NCBI GenBank assembly: GCA_038883475.1
Contig: JAVZMA010000028.1
Location: 1-9,038 of the forward strand
Direction: 5' to 3'
Length of the DNA: 9,038 nucleotides
Source: JAVZLH01 sp038883475
GTDB lineage: Archaea > Thermoproteota > Bathyarchaeia > Bathyarchaeales > Bathycorpusculaceae
In this document: piece by piece, positions 1 to 6,530 of the stretch
Layout of the letters: each line of letters begins with the position of its first letter
Position numbering within the stretch: the first letter of the stretch is position 1
Position numbers and translations under genes: made by a program
The notes under the pieces: model-generated
What the model was told of the DNA's origin: nothing
The model's database searches: none
Seen by the model: only the letters and a program-made list of their open reading frames with translations

Positions 1-850
1 TGCTTGTACGGTTAATGCTGCCTTGGGAAGGGAAGAAGAGTACAGGATCGAGAAGGCAAAGGTTCGCAAGCGGGTTCTCGTTGTCGGCGGGGGACCAGCA
101 GGCATGGAAGCAGCAAGAGTTTCAGCCCTAAGAGGACACGAAGTCATCCTATACGAGAAAAGCAAAAAGCTGGGCGGACAACTTAACCTCGCTGCTGTTC
201 CACCCCACAAGGAGGAAATTAAAAACTTAACAGCCTATCTTGAAACCCAAATCCGCAAACTCGGAGTCAAAATAATACTTGGTGAAGAGGTTACTTCCCA
301 ACTTGTTGAAAAGATTAAGCCTGACGTGGTTTTCGTCGCCACAGGATCCACCCCTATCATTCCAGAAAACATGATAGTTGACGGAAGCAACACAGTAACC
401 GCCCATGACGTACTTTCTGGCGTGGCTGCGGTTGGTGAAAGGGTTGTTGTGGTCGGCGGCGGGATGGTGGGCGCTGAAACAGCGGAGTTCTTGGCCGAAA
501 AAGGCAAGAAAGTGACGATTCTGGAAATGTTGGGGCGAATTGGCATAGACATGGTTCCAATGGTTATGGTGCTTCTGCGCAGTAGGCTTAAGGAACTCGG
601 CGTAGTCATGCTCACCAACGCAAAGGTTGAAAAAATAACGCGAAACAGCGTAGTTTACGAAAAAGATGGTGAAAAGCGAACTTTGGAAGCTGACAGCGTG
701 GTGCTGGCTATGGGCGCAAAACCAAACCTAAACTTAATGAAGGCATTGGAAGGCAAGGTTCCCGAGCTTTATGCCATAGGAGACGCTGACAAACCAAGCA
801 AAACCCTAAAAGCAATCAGCGACGGCCATCAAGCTGCCCTTAAAATATAG
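1..850 (+). CDS. Old Yellow Enzyme / 2,4-dienoyl-CoA reductase-like NAD(P)H flavin oxidoreductase, C-terminal part (5' end outside window)
   Basis: The frame is open from base 2 to a TAG at 848-850, so the gene enters from the left edge. The leading residues ACTVNAALGREEEYRI fit the last cysteine of the 4Fe-4S cluster in the FadH/BaiCD-type family, followed by its usual N-x-x-x-G-R-E-E linker. A TTG at 23 is therefore internal, not a start. Next come an FAD-binding Rossmann motif (VLVVGGGPAGMEAAR), an ATGSTP motif, a second dinucleotide-binding motif (VVVVGGGMVGAETAEF) for NAD(P)H, and a terminal YAIGDADKPSKTLKAI segment that closes the FAD site. The missing N-terminal half should be the FMN-binding TIM barrel. 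In the family, electrons pass from NAD(P)H through FAD, the 4Fe-4S cluster and FMN to an enoate or enoyl-CoA double bond. The substrate cannot be told from this part. The gene converges on a minus-strand gene 28 bases away. Confidence 0.9.
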   Translation, partial: ACTVNAALGREEEYRIEKAKVRKRVLVVGGGPAGMEAARVSALRGHEVILYEKSKKLGGQLNLAAVPPHKEEIKNLTAYLETQIRKLGVKIILGEEVTSQLVEKIKPDVVFVATGSTPIIPENMIVDGSNTVTAHDVLSGVAAVGERVVVVGGGMVGAETAEFLAEKGKKVTILEMLGRIGIDMVPMVMVLLRSRLKELGVVMLTNAKVEKITRNSVVYEKDGEKRTLEADSVVLAMGAKPNLNLMKALEGKVPELYAIGDADKPSKTLKAISDGHQAALKI

Positions 851-878
851 CCCAGACACAAGCCAAAGCATTTGCGAT

Positions 879-1418
879 TCATAATTTAAATTCCCATTTG
901 CACCATAGGTCTTTTGGATGCTTGTCTGGCGGACAGATTAGGCAGTTTACTTCAACCTTGGGGTTCAAGGTTTTCACAAACTTTCTCAAATACCCAAAAC
1001 GCACCTTTTTACATGGAAACTCGCCTAATCCCTTGCTTAGTCGTGTTTCTTGCGTTCTACACTTGTTGACACTTAAAATTGCTCGTTTACCGTTAACCTC
1101 TATGGTTTTGAAAGGCTGGTCTAAAGCCCAACTTGACTTTTGCAGCAAGCTAATAATCATTGGAATGTCCGTGTTTTCGCCGGTTTGAAACATCTTCTGC
1201 AAACTCTTTGCCTCAATAACAGCCATGTTTTCCCAAACGTCAGCGTCTATTTTTGTTGCTACATCTGTGCCAAACTGTTTCTCTATGCCTAAAAAGTATA
1301 AGCCGTCAACACGCCAAAGATTTCTAACTTGAAGGAAGAAGAAGTCCAACAGTTTTTCCATGGGCATTCTAGCCAACATTTCACGGTCTTCAACACTTCC
1401 ATTTGGATATTCGCTCAT
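879..1418 (-). CDS. DUF6125-like cysteine-rich protein
   Basis: This 179-residue protein starts at an ATG (1416-1418) and ends at TGA. The N-terminal half is predicted helical and carries a phrase I associate with archaeal DUF6125 proteins (NLWRVDGLYFLGIEKQFG, about residues 33-50). The C-terminal half has five cysteines: C120, C136, C159, C162 and C173, with H167 in the CPPDKHP segment. This spacing suggests a metal or Fe-S site, although no function is established. The family is distantly similar to the L-2-amino-thiazoline-4-carboxylate hydrolase-like group; that link is from memory and tentative. There is no signal peptide or membrane segment, so it should be cytoplasmic. It is divergent from uppP and probably shares its TATA region. 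The sequence before the ATG has only a weak ribosome binding site (TTGGTG). Coding is convincing; the family name is moderately sure. Confidence 0.8.
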   Translation of the reverse strand: MSEYPNGSVEDREMLARMPMEKLLDFFFLQVRNLWRVDGLYFLGIEKQFGTDVATKIDADVWENMAVIEAKSLQKMFQTGENTDIPMIISLLQKSSWALDQPFKTIEVNGKRAILSVNKCRTQETRLSKGLGEFPCKKVRFGYLRKFVKTLNPKVEVNCLICPPDKHPKDLWCKWEFKL

Positions 1419-1462
1419 AAGTTTGCACCAACATGCAGATTAACAAGTTAAACGAAACTAGT

Positions 1463-1470
1463 CTTTTAAA
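1463..1470. promoter_or_regulatory. Near-palindromic TATA box shared by the divergent DUF6125-like and uppP genes
   Basis: CTTTTAAA contains the self-complementary core TTTAAA. About 26 bases to the right lies a predicted plus-strand transcript start near 1494, ahead of the TTG at 1511. About 26 bases to the left lies a minus-strand start near 1441, ahead of the ATG at 1418. Both distances fit archaeal TATA-to-start spacing. This is inferred from motif and spacing only. Confidence 0.45.
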
Positions 1471-1510
1471 CCTAACCAGAAAAATAAAAAGAGGAAAAAG
1501 GGCGAAAACT

Positions 1511-2314
1511 TTGGAGCAGCTAATCAAAACAATAATTCTTGGCATAATTCAAGGCTTGACTGAGTGGCTGCCCATATCAAGCACTGGACACCTAAAAATG
1601 GCAGAACATTTCCTAAACTTTTTCAGTCCAGAAGACTCCCTAATCTTCGAGTTCACCCTACACATCGGAACATTAATTGTAGCTCTGCTCTTCTTTCGGG
1701 AAGACATCAAAAAACTTGTTTCCGCACTCTTTCACCTAGATTTTAAAACGGAACATGGAAAACTCATCCCCCCAATAGTTGTTGGAACAATATCTGCAGC
1801 GGCAATAGGAATAGCCCTAAAAAGATTTGTTGAACAGGCTTTCCAAAGCCTAACGCCCTTAGCTTTAGCCTTTATCCTATGCGGAACAGTGCTTTACTCC
1901 ACAAAAACTAGCAAAGAAAAAACCGACCAAGTGGGCTATTCGGCAGCGATAATCATCGGCGCCGCCGAAGGTTTAAGCATAATTCCAGGAATTTCAAGAA
2001 GTGGAATAACAATTGCGGCTGCTCTTTTGCTTGGAATAAAAAGAGAGAAAGCCTTCCGTTTCTCTTTTCTGCTTTCAATACCAGCCATAATCGGAGCCTT
2101 AAGCCTAGAGTTTAGTGACGTTTCCGCTGTTGCGGCGCTGGCAAGCCTCGGGTGGATAGAAATTGTTGCTGGTGTAGTTGCTGCCATGGTTGTCGGCTAC
2201 TTCGCCCTAAAACTTCTTTGGAAGATTTTAACAAACAGAAAGTTCCACCTATTCGCCATCTACTGCTGGATACTTGGCATAGCTCTAATCGCGGTGAGCA
2301 TTGGCGCTTTCTAG
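1511..2314 (+). CDS. uppP: Polyprenyl-diphosphate phosphatase, UppP/BacA family
   Basis: This is an integral membrane phosphatase that converts undecaprenyl or, in archaea, another polyprenyl/dolichyl diphosphate to the monophosphate, recycling the lipid carrier of surface glycans. Both family signatures are present. The first is QGLTEWLPISSTGHL (Q14-x3-E18 and the SST-GH run, counted from the TTG start). The second is IPGISRSGIT, with the SRSG phosphate-binding loop. Several hydrophobic helices follow. The TTG at 1511 gives 267 residues, the usual family length, and begins directly at the conserved LEQLIKTIILGIIQG helix. The upstream ATG at 1433 would add 26 basic residues and would lie upstream of the likely TATA box at 1463-1470, so I reject it, though it remains possible. 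A GAGG lies at 1491-1494, rather far from the TTG. The 3' end overlaps the end of cca on the other strand by 30 bases. Confidence 0.93.
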   Translation: MEQLIKTIILGIIQGLTEWLPISSTGHLKMAEHFLNFFSPEDSLIFEFTLHIGTLIVALLFFREDIKKLVSALFHLDFKTEHGKLIPPIVVGTISAAAIGIALKRFVEQAFQSLTPLALAFILCGTVLYSTKTSKEKTDQVGYSAAIIIGAAEGLSIIPGISRSGITIAAALLLGIKREKAFRFSFLLSIPAIIGALSLEFSDVSAVAALASLGWIEIVAGVVAAMVVGYFALKLLWKILTNRKFHLFAIYCWILGIALIAVSIGAF

Positions 2315-3721
2315 CCATTTAGGTTTGCCAGATAGAAAATCCGTCAAAAACTCTGCAAAACATCTGTTTTTCGCATAAACATCTATCGCTTCTTCATTGG
2401 CAAGAACTTTAAACCCTTCCTTTAGGACATGCGAAATTTGTTCGGCTACGCCAGCGTTTCTCCCACCATCTTTTAATCTTTCATTAAGCAGTTTTACAAT
2501 GTCTATGGTTTTCCGTTTAAGCTCCACAACCCATCTCCCATCAGCGATGTAAGGTCCAGAGACGACGTAGGAGTTATTCAAATATTTTCTGAGAAAGTTT
2601 TCACATTCACGCCTCTTTTCCAAGGGTGGTCCCAAATGCTTTTTGACTGAGGGGAGAGTGCGCTGTTCAACCTCAAAGACGAAGGCGTTAAGCGCCTCTT
2701 CATCGCTCCACGCTGCTTCTCTTAAAACTTTAAAGTCGTTTAGCTCTATGAGTTTGCGGAGGGAACGCTGAGACTTGTAGAGTTGCCCCCACAAAATGTC
2801 TGGAACCGCGTCGACTTTTCCAAATACCAAAAATATAATTGCTGAATCACGCGTTTCCAGTTTCTTTCTAACATTTCGAGTTGTCAATGGTTTTGTTTTG
2901 GGTGGATAGAAGAATTTTAGGCTTGGATTTTTTAGGAAGGCTCTTGAGGCGGCAACAAAAGTGTGGAGTTTTTGAGGTTGAACTGCTGACGCTACGTTTC
3001 TTCCCTTGTCTACGGGGTCGATTACAATGAGGGGTTCTTTAAAGAGTAGTTTGAGTTCTTTTTCTCTTCCTTTAAAGTGGTTTTCGATGTCTAGGGTTAT
3101 TGGTTGCTTGTAGTCTGAAAAGGCTTCCAAAGTGTTTATGAAGGTTTTGTAATGCAGTATTAGGAGTTCGGTTAGGTAGCCGCTGAACCCGCCTATTTTG
3201 ATTTCCGCCCCATAGACCTCTATTCCCTTCATGAACTTTTTTAATAAGCGAACTTCGTTGCGCATATGCTCGTTTAATCTTTCCCTAACATAGTCTGTGT
3301 GAAAGGGCGTCCTATCGGTTGCGCTTAACCATTCTCCACGCTTTACGTTGTAGCATGGCACAATATTAACTCGGACATCATCCACAAAAGCCTCTAGGTA
3401 AGGGTGTTCCGCAAAGCGTTCAACTTGTTTGGCTCCTTCTGTGGCTTTCCTCGCAATTTTTAGGCATACATCCCCCAGCGACTTGCGCGGTATCTTTGTT
3501 GGTACACGCATGAATATGTCGATGTCTGGTTCCCCGCTGAGCCAAGTGTCCTTTGCCACAGAACCCTCCACACGCACTATTGCTTCAACGCCAAATTCCT
3601 TCGAAGCTTTCGCAACATTCTCTTCTAATCTTTTAGTTAGAGCTTCAATTCTAGCTCTCTCTGCCTTTTTGGGTGTGACGCGTTCCAGAACCGTCATGCA
3701 GACTTTTTCAGTCTCTTCCAA
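2285..3721 (-). CDS. cca: CCA-adding enzyme (archaeal class I tRNA nucleotidyltransferase)
   Basis: The product (478 residues) adds or repairs the 3' CCA end of tRNA without a nucleic acid template. The nucleotidyltransferase core is at residues 50-125: G53-S54, then D66-I-D68 in GEPDIDIF, corresponding to the two metal carboxylates E59 and D61 of the Archaeoglobus enzyme as I recall it. Typical class I signatures follow: DRTPFH (136-141), a YGAE..IGGFSGYLTELLI segment, and an IDPVDKGRNVASAV motif. The third metal carboxylate (D110 in Archaeoglobus, VEVDVVPC) appears as N119 in VRVNIVPCY, confirmed as an AAT codon. The predicted start is TTG at 3719-3721; an ATG at 3695-3697 would remove eight residues. 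The gene lies 21 bases downstream of thpR on the same strand, so co-transcription is likely. Its 3' end overlaps uppP tail-to-tail. A cytoplasmic enzyme. Confidence 0.95.
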   Translation of the reverse strand: MEETEKVCMTVLERVTPKKAERARIEALTKRLEENVAKASKEFGVEAIVRVEGSVAKDTWLSGEPDIDIFMRVPTKIPRKSLGDVCLKIARKATEGAKQVERFAEHPYLEAFVDDVRVNIVPCYNVKRGEWLSATDRTPFHTDYVRERLNEHMRNEVRLLKKFMKGIEVYGAEIKIGGFSGYLTELLILHYKTFINTLEAFSDYKQPITLDIENHFKGREKELKLLFKEPLIVIDPVDKGRNVASAVQPQKLHTFVAASRAFLKNPSLKFFYPPKTKPLTTRNVRKKLETRDSAIIFLVFGKVDAVPDILWGQLYKSQRSLRKLIELNDFKVLREAAWSDEEALNAFVFEVEQRTLPSVKKHLGPPLEKRRECENFLRKYLNNSYVVSGPYIADGRWVVELKRKTIDIVKLLNERLKDGGRNAGVAEQISHVLKEGFKVLANEEAIDVYAKNRCFAEFLTDFLSGKPKWLESANAHRD

Positions 3722-3742
3722 CCTTGATCTGCCTTTTTCACG

Positions 3743-4312
3743 CTATTTTTGCGGACAAACTTCTTTAAGAGTTGAGTAAATTGGTCCTTTTGGTGTTAGG
3801 TCGCTTCTCTTAAGCCTTAAGCATTCGGCTTTGATAATTCCATACTCGTAGTTGGCGTTTTCTATTAGGAATTTGGCAAGTTCAGCCTTTTTCCTTCCAG
3901 ACTTAACCCTCGCAATTGTTAGATGGGGGCTGAAGCCTTTAGGGTCTGGCTGAAACCCTAAACTGCGTAGGCGTGGTTCCAACTGGCTGAAAATGCTTTT
4001 CAGCTGTTCCACGCCTTGGGTTATTCCAGCCCAAACAACTCGTGGATATCGAACATTTGGGAAGGCGCCTAAGCCTTGAAGTTTGATATCAAATGGTGTA
4101 AACTGGATTTTTTTCATTTCCAGGAATATTTTTTCAGCAGTTTCGGGGTATATGTTTCCCAGAAATCGAAGGGTTACGTGAATGTTTTTTGGTTCAACAA
4201 GCTTCAAGTCAGCTCCAGTTTTAACAAGGAGGTTCTGCATTTCTGTTATTTTCTTTAGAACCTGTTCGTTTTCTATGTCGAAGGCTATGAAACTTCTTAT
4301 TGCCTCTGGCAT
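3743..4312 (-). CDS. thpR: RNA 2',3'-cyclic phosphodiesterase (2H family, ThpR/LigT)
   Basis: This 189-residue protein has the two hallmark H-x-T-x motifs of the 2H phosphoesterase superfamily: HVTL at residues 45-48 and HLTI at 130-133. They sit in the expected NIHVTLRFLG and GFSPHLTIARV surroundings. Family members hydrolyse RNA 2',3'-cyclic phosphate to a 2'-phosphate and can form or reverse 2'-5' RNA linkages in vitro; the physiological substrate in archaea is not settled. Length and start (the MPEAIRSFIAFDI segment) match the family. It is first in a probable two-gene transcript with cca, 21 bases apart, which fits a role in RNA end processing. It diverges from the UPF0200 gene across 102 bases that contain a TTTAAA element. 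Confidence 0.95.
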   Translation of the reverse strand: MPEAIRSFIAFDIENEQVLKKITEMQNLLVKTGADLKLVEPKNIHVTLRFLGNIYPETAEKIFLEMKKIQFTPFDIKLQGLGAFPNVRYPRVVWAGITQGVEQLKSIFSQLEPRLRSLGFQPDPKGFSPHLTIARVKSGRKKAELAKFLIENANYEYGIIKAECLRLKRSDLTPKGPIYSTLKEVCPQK

Positions 4313-4353
4313 TTTGGGTCTTATGCATATCTTGAAGTTTCTATTAATAAATG

Positions 4354-4362
4354 CTTTTAAAT
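4354..4362. promoter_or_regulatory. TATA-like element between thpR and the UPF0200 gene
   Basis: CTTTTAAAT lies in the 102-base gap between the divergent starts. Its TTTAAA core is self-complementary. Typical spacing places a plus-strand transcript start near 4386, ahead of the ATG at 4415, and a minus-strand start near 4332, ahead of the thpR ATG at 4312. A second AT-rich stretch (TATTAATAA, 4342-4350) is an alternative for thpR. Position and motif only. Confidence 0.4.
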
Positions 4363-4414
4363 TTGTTAAAGCCTAATGGGATGCGTTAATCAGTGGTGAA
4401 CGGGGTTCTCGAAA

Positions 4415-4978
4415 ATGGACAGTAAACTTGTTGTCGGTTTGACTGGTATGCCTGGCGCTGGGAAATCTGTTGTTGTTAATGTTGCAAAAGCAATGGGATA
4501 TGGTGTTGTGGTTATGGGCGATGTGGTGAGAGAAGAAGTGGCAAATAAAGGTTTAGAACCTACTCCAGAGAATCTTGGGAAGATAATGCTGGAGTTGAGG
4601 GAGAAAGAAGGCGCAAACGTCATAGCCAAAAGATGCATCAAGAAGATACAGGAGGCTAAGGGACGGAAGGTTATTGTTGATGGCATACGCAGCCTAGCTG
4701 AAGTTGAGGAATTCCAAAAACAATTTCCAAAATTTACACTTTTAGCTGTCCATGCCTCTCCAGAAACAAGGTTTAAGAGGCTGTATAATCGTCAAAGAAG
4801 CGATGATCCGAAAAACTGGCAGATTTTCCATGAAAGAGACATGCGGGAACTAAGCGTTGGGTTGGGAAACGCCGTAGCCATGGCTGAACATTTAATAGTT
4901 AACGAAGAGGATTTAGAAACAGTGAAGAGGAAGGCAAAGGAAGTTTTGAGGAAAGTTGAGGAAAAATGGATGAAGTAA
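4415..4978 (+). CDS. UPF0200 family P-loop nucleotide kinase-like protein
   Basis: This 187-residue protein has a Walker A motif GMPGAGKS at residues 11-18, a kinase-like core with VDGIRS at 88-93, and a lid-like basic segment RFKRLYNRQRSDD near 119-131. This pattern is the archaeal UPF0200 family, which is distantly related to dephospho-CoA kinases and adenylate kinases. Its substrate is, to my knowledge, unproven. It is often labelled as dephospho-CoA kinase-like, but archaea use an unrelated GTP-dependent enzyme for that step, so I do not assign that activity. The final 13 bases overlap the start of the UPF0201 gene. The two are fused or paired in some archaea (the Archaeoglobus UPF0200/UPF0201 fusion), which supports a joint role. 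A GGTGA at 4395-4399 is a distant possible ribosome site. Confidence 0.88.
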   Translation: MDSKLVVGLTGMPGAGKSVVVNVAKAMGYGVVVMGDVVREEVANKGLEPTPENLGKIMLELREKEGANVIAKRCIKKIQEAKGRKVIVDGIRSLAEVEEFQKQFPKFTLLAVHASPETRFKRLYNRQRSDDPKNWQIFHERDMRELSVGLGNAVAMAEHLIVNEEDLETVKRKAKEVLRKVEEKWMK

Positions 4979-5367
4979 CAGTTTACATAGAAGCTGAAGT
5001 AAACCCGACAGAATCAGAAGAAAAGGTTAAACGGGCGGTGGAAAACATTTTTGGCGACGTGCAAACCAAAATTCAACCAACGCATAAAGGGGCGCTACTC
5101 ATCGCTGAGGCGAAAGGCCTCGAGGCTTTAACGAAGCTTTATAATTTGTTGCGTAGGGAAAGAATCCGTGATGCTGCTAGGGGAGCCTTATTCGATGGGT
5201 TAAGTGGGAAAACCATAAGTTTCTGCTTAAATAAGCAAGTTGCCTATGCTGGGCATGTCTCCTTTTCTAAGGAAGTGGCAGAGTCCCCCTTAGGTCCGAT
5301 AAAGGTTAGAATAGAATGTGAAGACCCGAAAAGGCTCATAGATTGGTTGGCTCCAAAAACTGCATAA
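4966..5367 (+). CDS. UPF0201 family RNA-binding-fold (exosome-associated-like) protein
   Basis: This 133-residue protein matches the archaeal UPF0201/COG1325 pattern: an N-terminal EVNPTESEEKVKRAVENIF segment, a central LRRERIRDAAR helix, the highly characteristic ISFCLNKQVAYAGHVSF stretch, and SPLGPIKVRI near the end. The family is described as having an RNA-binding-like fold and is grouped with exosome components by gene context; a direct activity is not established. Its ATG lies inside the end of the UPF0200 gene (13-base overlap, different frame), so translation is probably coupled. The following MBL gene begins eight bases after its TAA. No membrane or export signals; cytoplasmic. Confidence 0.88.
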   Translation: MDEVTVYIEAEVNPTESEEKVKRAVENIFGDVQTKIQPTHKGALLIAEAKGLEALTKLYNLLRRERIRDAARGALFDGLSGKTISFCLNKQVAYAGHVSFSKEVAESPLGPIKVRIECEDPKRLIDWLAPKTA

Positions 5368-5375
5368 AGGATTTC

Positions 5376-6389
5376 ATGGCGATTCATTTGACTGAGAAAG
5401 CTTCCATTACGGATAGGGGTGCGGTGCTTCTCGGCAAGTATGTTGCATGCGACGCTTTTGACAAAGGCAAACCTTTAAGGGTTGTTACTCACGCCCATGC
5501 AGATCATTTGATGGGCTTGAGGCAAAGCCTAAGAACGTGCGAGAAGGTTTTGATGACGAAAGCCACAAAAGACTTGATTGATGTTATGCGGGGTCCTCTT
5601 TTTCTTATGGGAGGGTTTGTTGAAACGTTAGATTATGGCAAGGCAATGCGGTTTGAAGATGAAAGTATAACGTTTTTTAAGGCAGACCACATTTTGGGTG
5701 CAGCTCAAGTTTTGGTTGAAGATGCTGAGGGGAAACGTGTGGTTTATACTGGAGACTTTAAAATGGAAAATACGCCTGTTTTGGATGCGGATGTTCTGGT
5801 GATGGAAGCCACTTATGGTAGTCCATCTTGTAAGCGTCCTTTTGAGGCTGATGTGAAAAGGCTTTTGGCTTCCATAGTTGAGGAAGGATTAAAGCATGGA
5901 GTGGTTTACGTTTTTGGTTTCCATGGCAAACTTCAAGAAGTGATGCAAATTCTCTATGAAGCGAAAATAAGGGTGCCTTTTATTGCTCCTGAGCGGGTTT
6001 TTCAAATGTCTAAAGTTTGTGAGGCTTATGGAATGCGTTTTGGGCGGTTGATATCTTCTACGGCTGTGGAGGCTCGGGAGCTTATTGAGCGGAATGTGCC
6101 TTCTGTGGCTTTTTACCACATGAACTCTCGGGGTATGGTTGCGCATGGGGGTTTCCGTGTTTATGTTAGTGGTTGGGAGTTTAATTCTCCATGTAGGCAG
6201 ATTAGCCCCAGGGAGTATGTGGTGGCTTTGAGTGACCACTCGGATTATGATGGTTTAATGGAGTATGTGAGGCAGTCGAAGCCGAACCAAGTTATAGTGG
6301 ACAATTACCGTGTGGGTTATGCGGAAACGTTGGCTAAACAGATTAGGAGATTGTTGGGGATTCCGGCGGTGCCTCTTCCGAGGAGATAG
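5376..6389 (+). CDS. Metallo-beta-lactamase-fold nuclease-like hydrolase (COG1236/SNM1-like)
   Basis: This 337-residue protein carries the MBL zinc site: H39-A-H41-A-D43-H44 in THAHADHL, H105 in ADHILGAAQ, D127 in YTGDFKM, and a C-terminal H288 in ALSDHSDYDGL. The last resembles the RMMBL-type ending of RNA and DNA nucleases. A VMEATYG motif follows the third metal ligand. The family includes RNA 3'-end processing nucleases and SNM1/ligase-associated DNA exonucleases; the middle 140 residues do not let me choose between them. The ATG at 5376 has AAAGG five bases upstream and starts where family members usually start. An in-frame TTG at 5343 would overlap the UPF0201 gene and is less likely. 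Third gene of the UPF0200-UPF0201 run, eight bases after its neighbour. Neighbours favour an RNA role. Confidence 0.9.
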   Translation: MAIHLTEKASITDRGAVLLGKYVACDAFDKGKPLRVVTHAHADHLMGLRQSLRTCEKVLMTKATKDLIDVMRGPLFLMGGFVETLDYGKAMRFEDESITFFKADHILGAAQVLVEDAEGKRVVYTGDFKMENTPVLDADVLVMEATYGSPSCKRPFEADVKRLLASIVEEGLKHGVVYVFGFHGKLQEVMQILYEAKIRVPFIAPERVFQMSKVCEAYGMRFGRLISSTAVEARELIERNVPSVAFYHMNSRGMVAHGGFRVYVSGWEFNSPCRQISPREYVVALSDHSDYDGLMEYVRQSKPNQVIVDNYRVGYAETLAKQIRRLLGIPAVPLPRR

Positions 6390-6403
6390 GGTGTTCTTAT
6401 AAG

Positions 6404-6442
6404 TGTGTAGCGTGTATTACTACACAATATTTATCTTTTATT
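6404..6442 (+). terminator. Hairpin plus T-rich tail after the MBL gene
   Basis: TGTGTAG (6404-6410) and CTACACA (6420-6426) form a perfect 7-bp stem with a 9-base loop, 14 bases after the MBL stop codon. The following bases up to 6442 are AT-rich with T-runs (ATTTATCTTTTATT). Archaeal termination depends mainly on T-runs, so the hairpin may be incidental. Confidence 0.45.
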
Positions 6443-6459
6443 CTGCGACTTTATACTAG

Positions 6460-6486
6460 TGAATTCGGATTCAAATTCCGAATTCA
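6460..6486. repeat. Perfect 10-bp inverted repeat with 7-base spacer, upstream of a TATA box
   Basis: TGAATTCGGA (6460-6469) and its exact reverse complement TCCGAATTCA (6477-6486) flank TTCAAAT. It ends about five bases before the TATA-like box of the 6531 gene and has no T-run after it, so it suits a regulator-binding site better than a terminator. As RNA it would be a stable hairpin. Confidence 0.6.
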
Positions 6487-6490
6487 TACG

Positions 6491-6500
6491 ACTTAAATAA
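6491..6500 (+). promoter_or_regulatory. TATA box of the membrane protein / secreted protein unit
   Basis: ACTTAAATAA is followed by an A-rich run. Its centre lies about 35 bases before the ATG at 6531, predicting a transcript start near 6522 and an almost leaderless message. The absence of a good Shine-Dalgarno before 6531 agrees with this. Inferred from motif and spacing. Confidence 0.5.
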
Positions 6501-6512
6501 AAAGAAACCAGA

Positions 6513-6522
6513 CACTCGAGTG
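6513..6522. promoter_or_regulatory. 10-bp palindrome CACTCGAGTG at the predicted transcript start
   Basis: CACTCGAGTG is a perfect palindrome with no spacer, located between the TATA box and the ATG at 6531. A protein bound here would block polymerase, so it is a candidate repressor site. A 10-bp palindrome alone can arise by chance; its position is the main argument. Confidence 0.35.
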
Positions 6523-6530
6523 CGGTAAGA

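Noticed and set aside
23..25. TTG at 23 as start of the flavoenzyme
   Set aside because: The frame is open to the window edge and the residues before it match the family's cluster cysteine and linker, so the gene begins outside the window.
235..618. Long open frames opposite the flavoenzyme, and similar ones opposite uppP, cca, MBL and HMG-CoA reductase
   Set aside because: They lie fully within well-supported genes, have low-complexity or biased composition and no recognisable motifs; antisense shadows.
1433..1510. ATG at 1433 as start of uppP
   Set aside because: It gives a 26-residue basic extension unusual for the family and lies upstream of the probable TATA box; TTG at 1511 gives standard length.
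4415..4978. Calling the UPF0200 gene dephospho-CoA kinase (coaE)
   Set aside because: Only the general P-loop kinase fold is shared; archaea have an unrelated enzyme for that step and the family substrate is unproven.
5343..5375. TTG at 5343 as start of the MBL gene
   Set aside because: It would overlap the UPF0201 gene by 25 bases, while ATG at 5376 has AAAGG at good spacing.
6465..6481. tRNA T-arm look-alike: stem with loop TTCAAAT matches the T-loop consensus
   Set aside because: The invariant G53-C61 pair would be A-T, the stem runs on to 10 pairs, and no matching acceptor, D-arm or anticodon arm is found upstream, so no tRNA or tRNA fragment is called.
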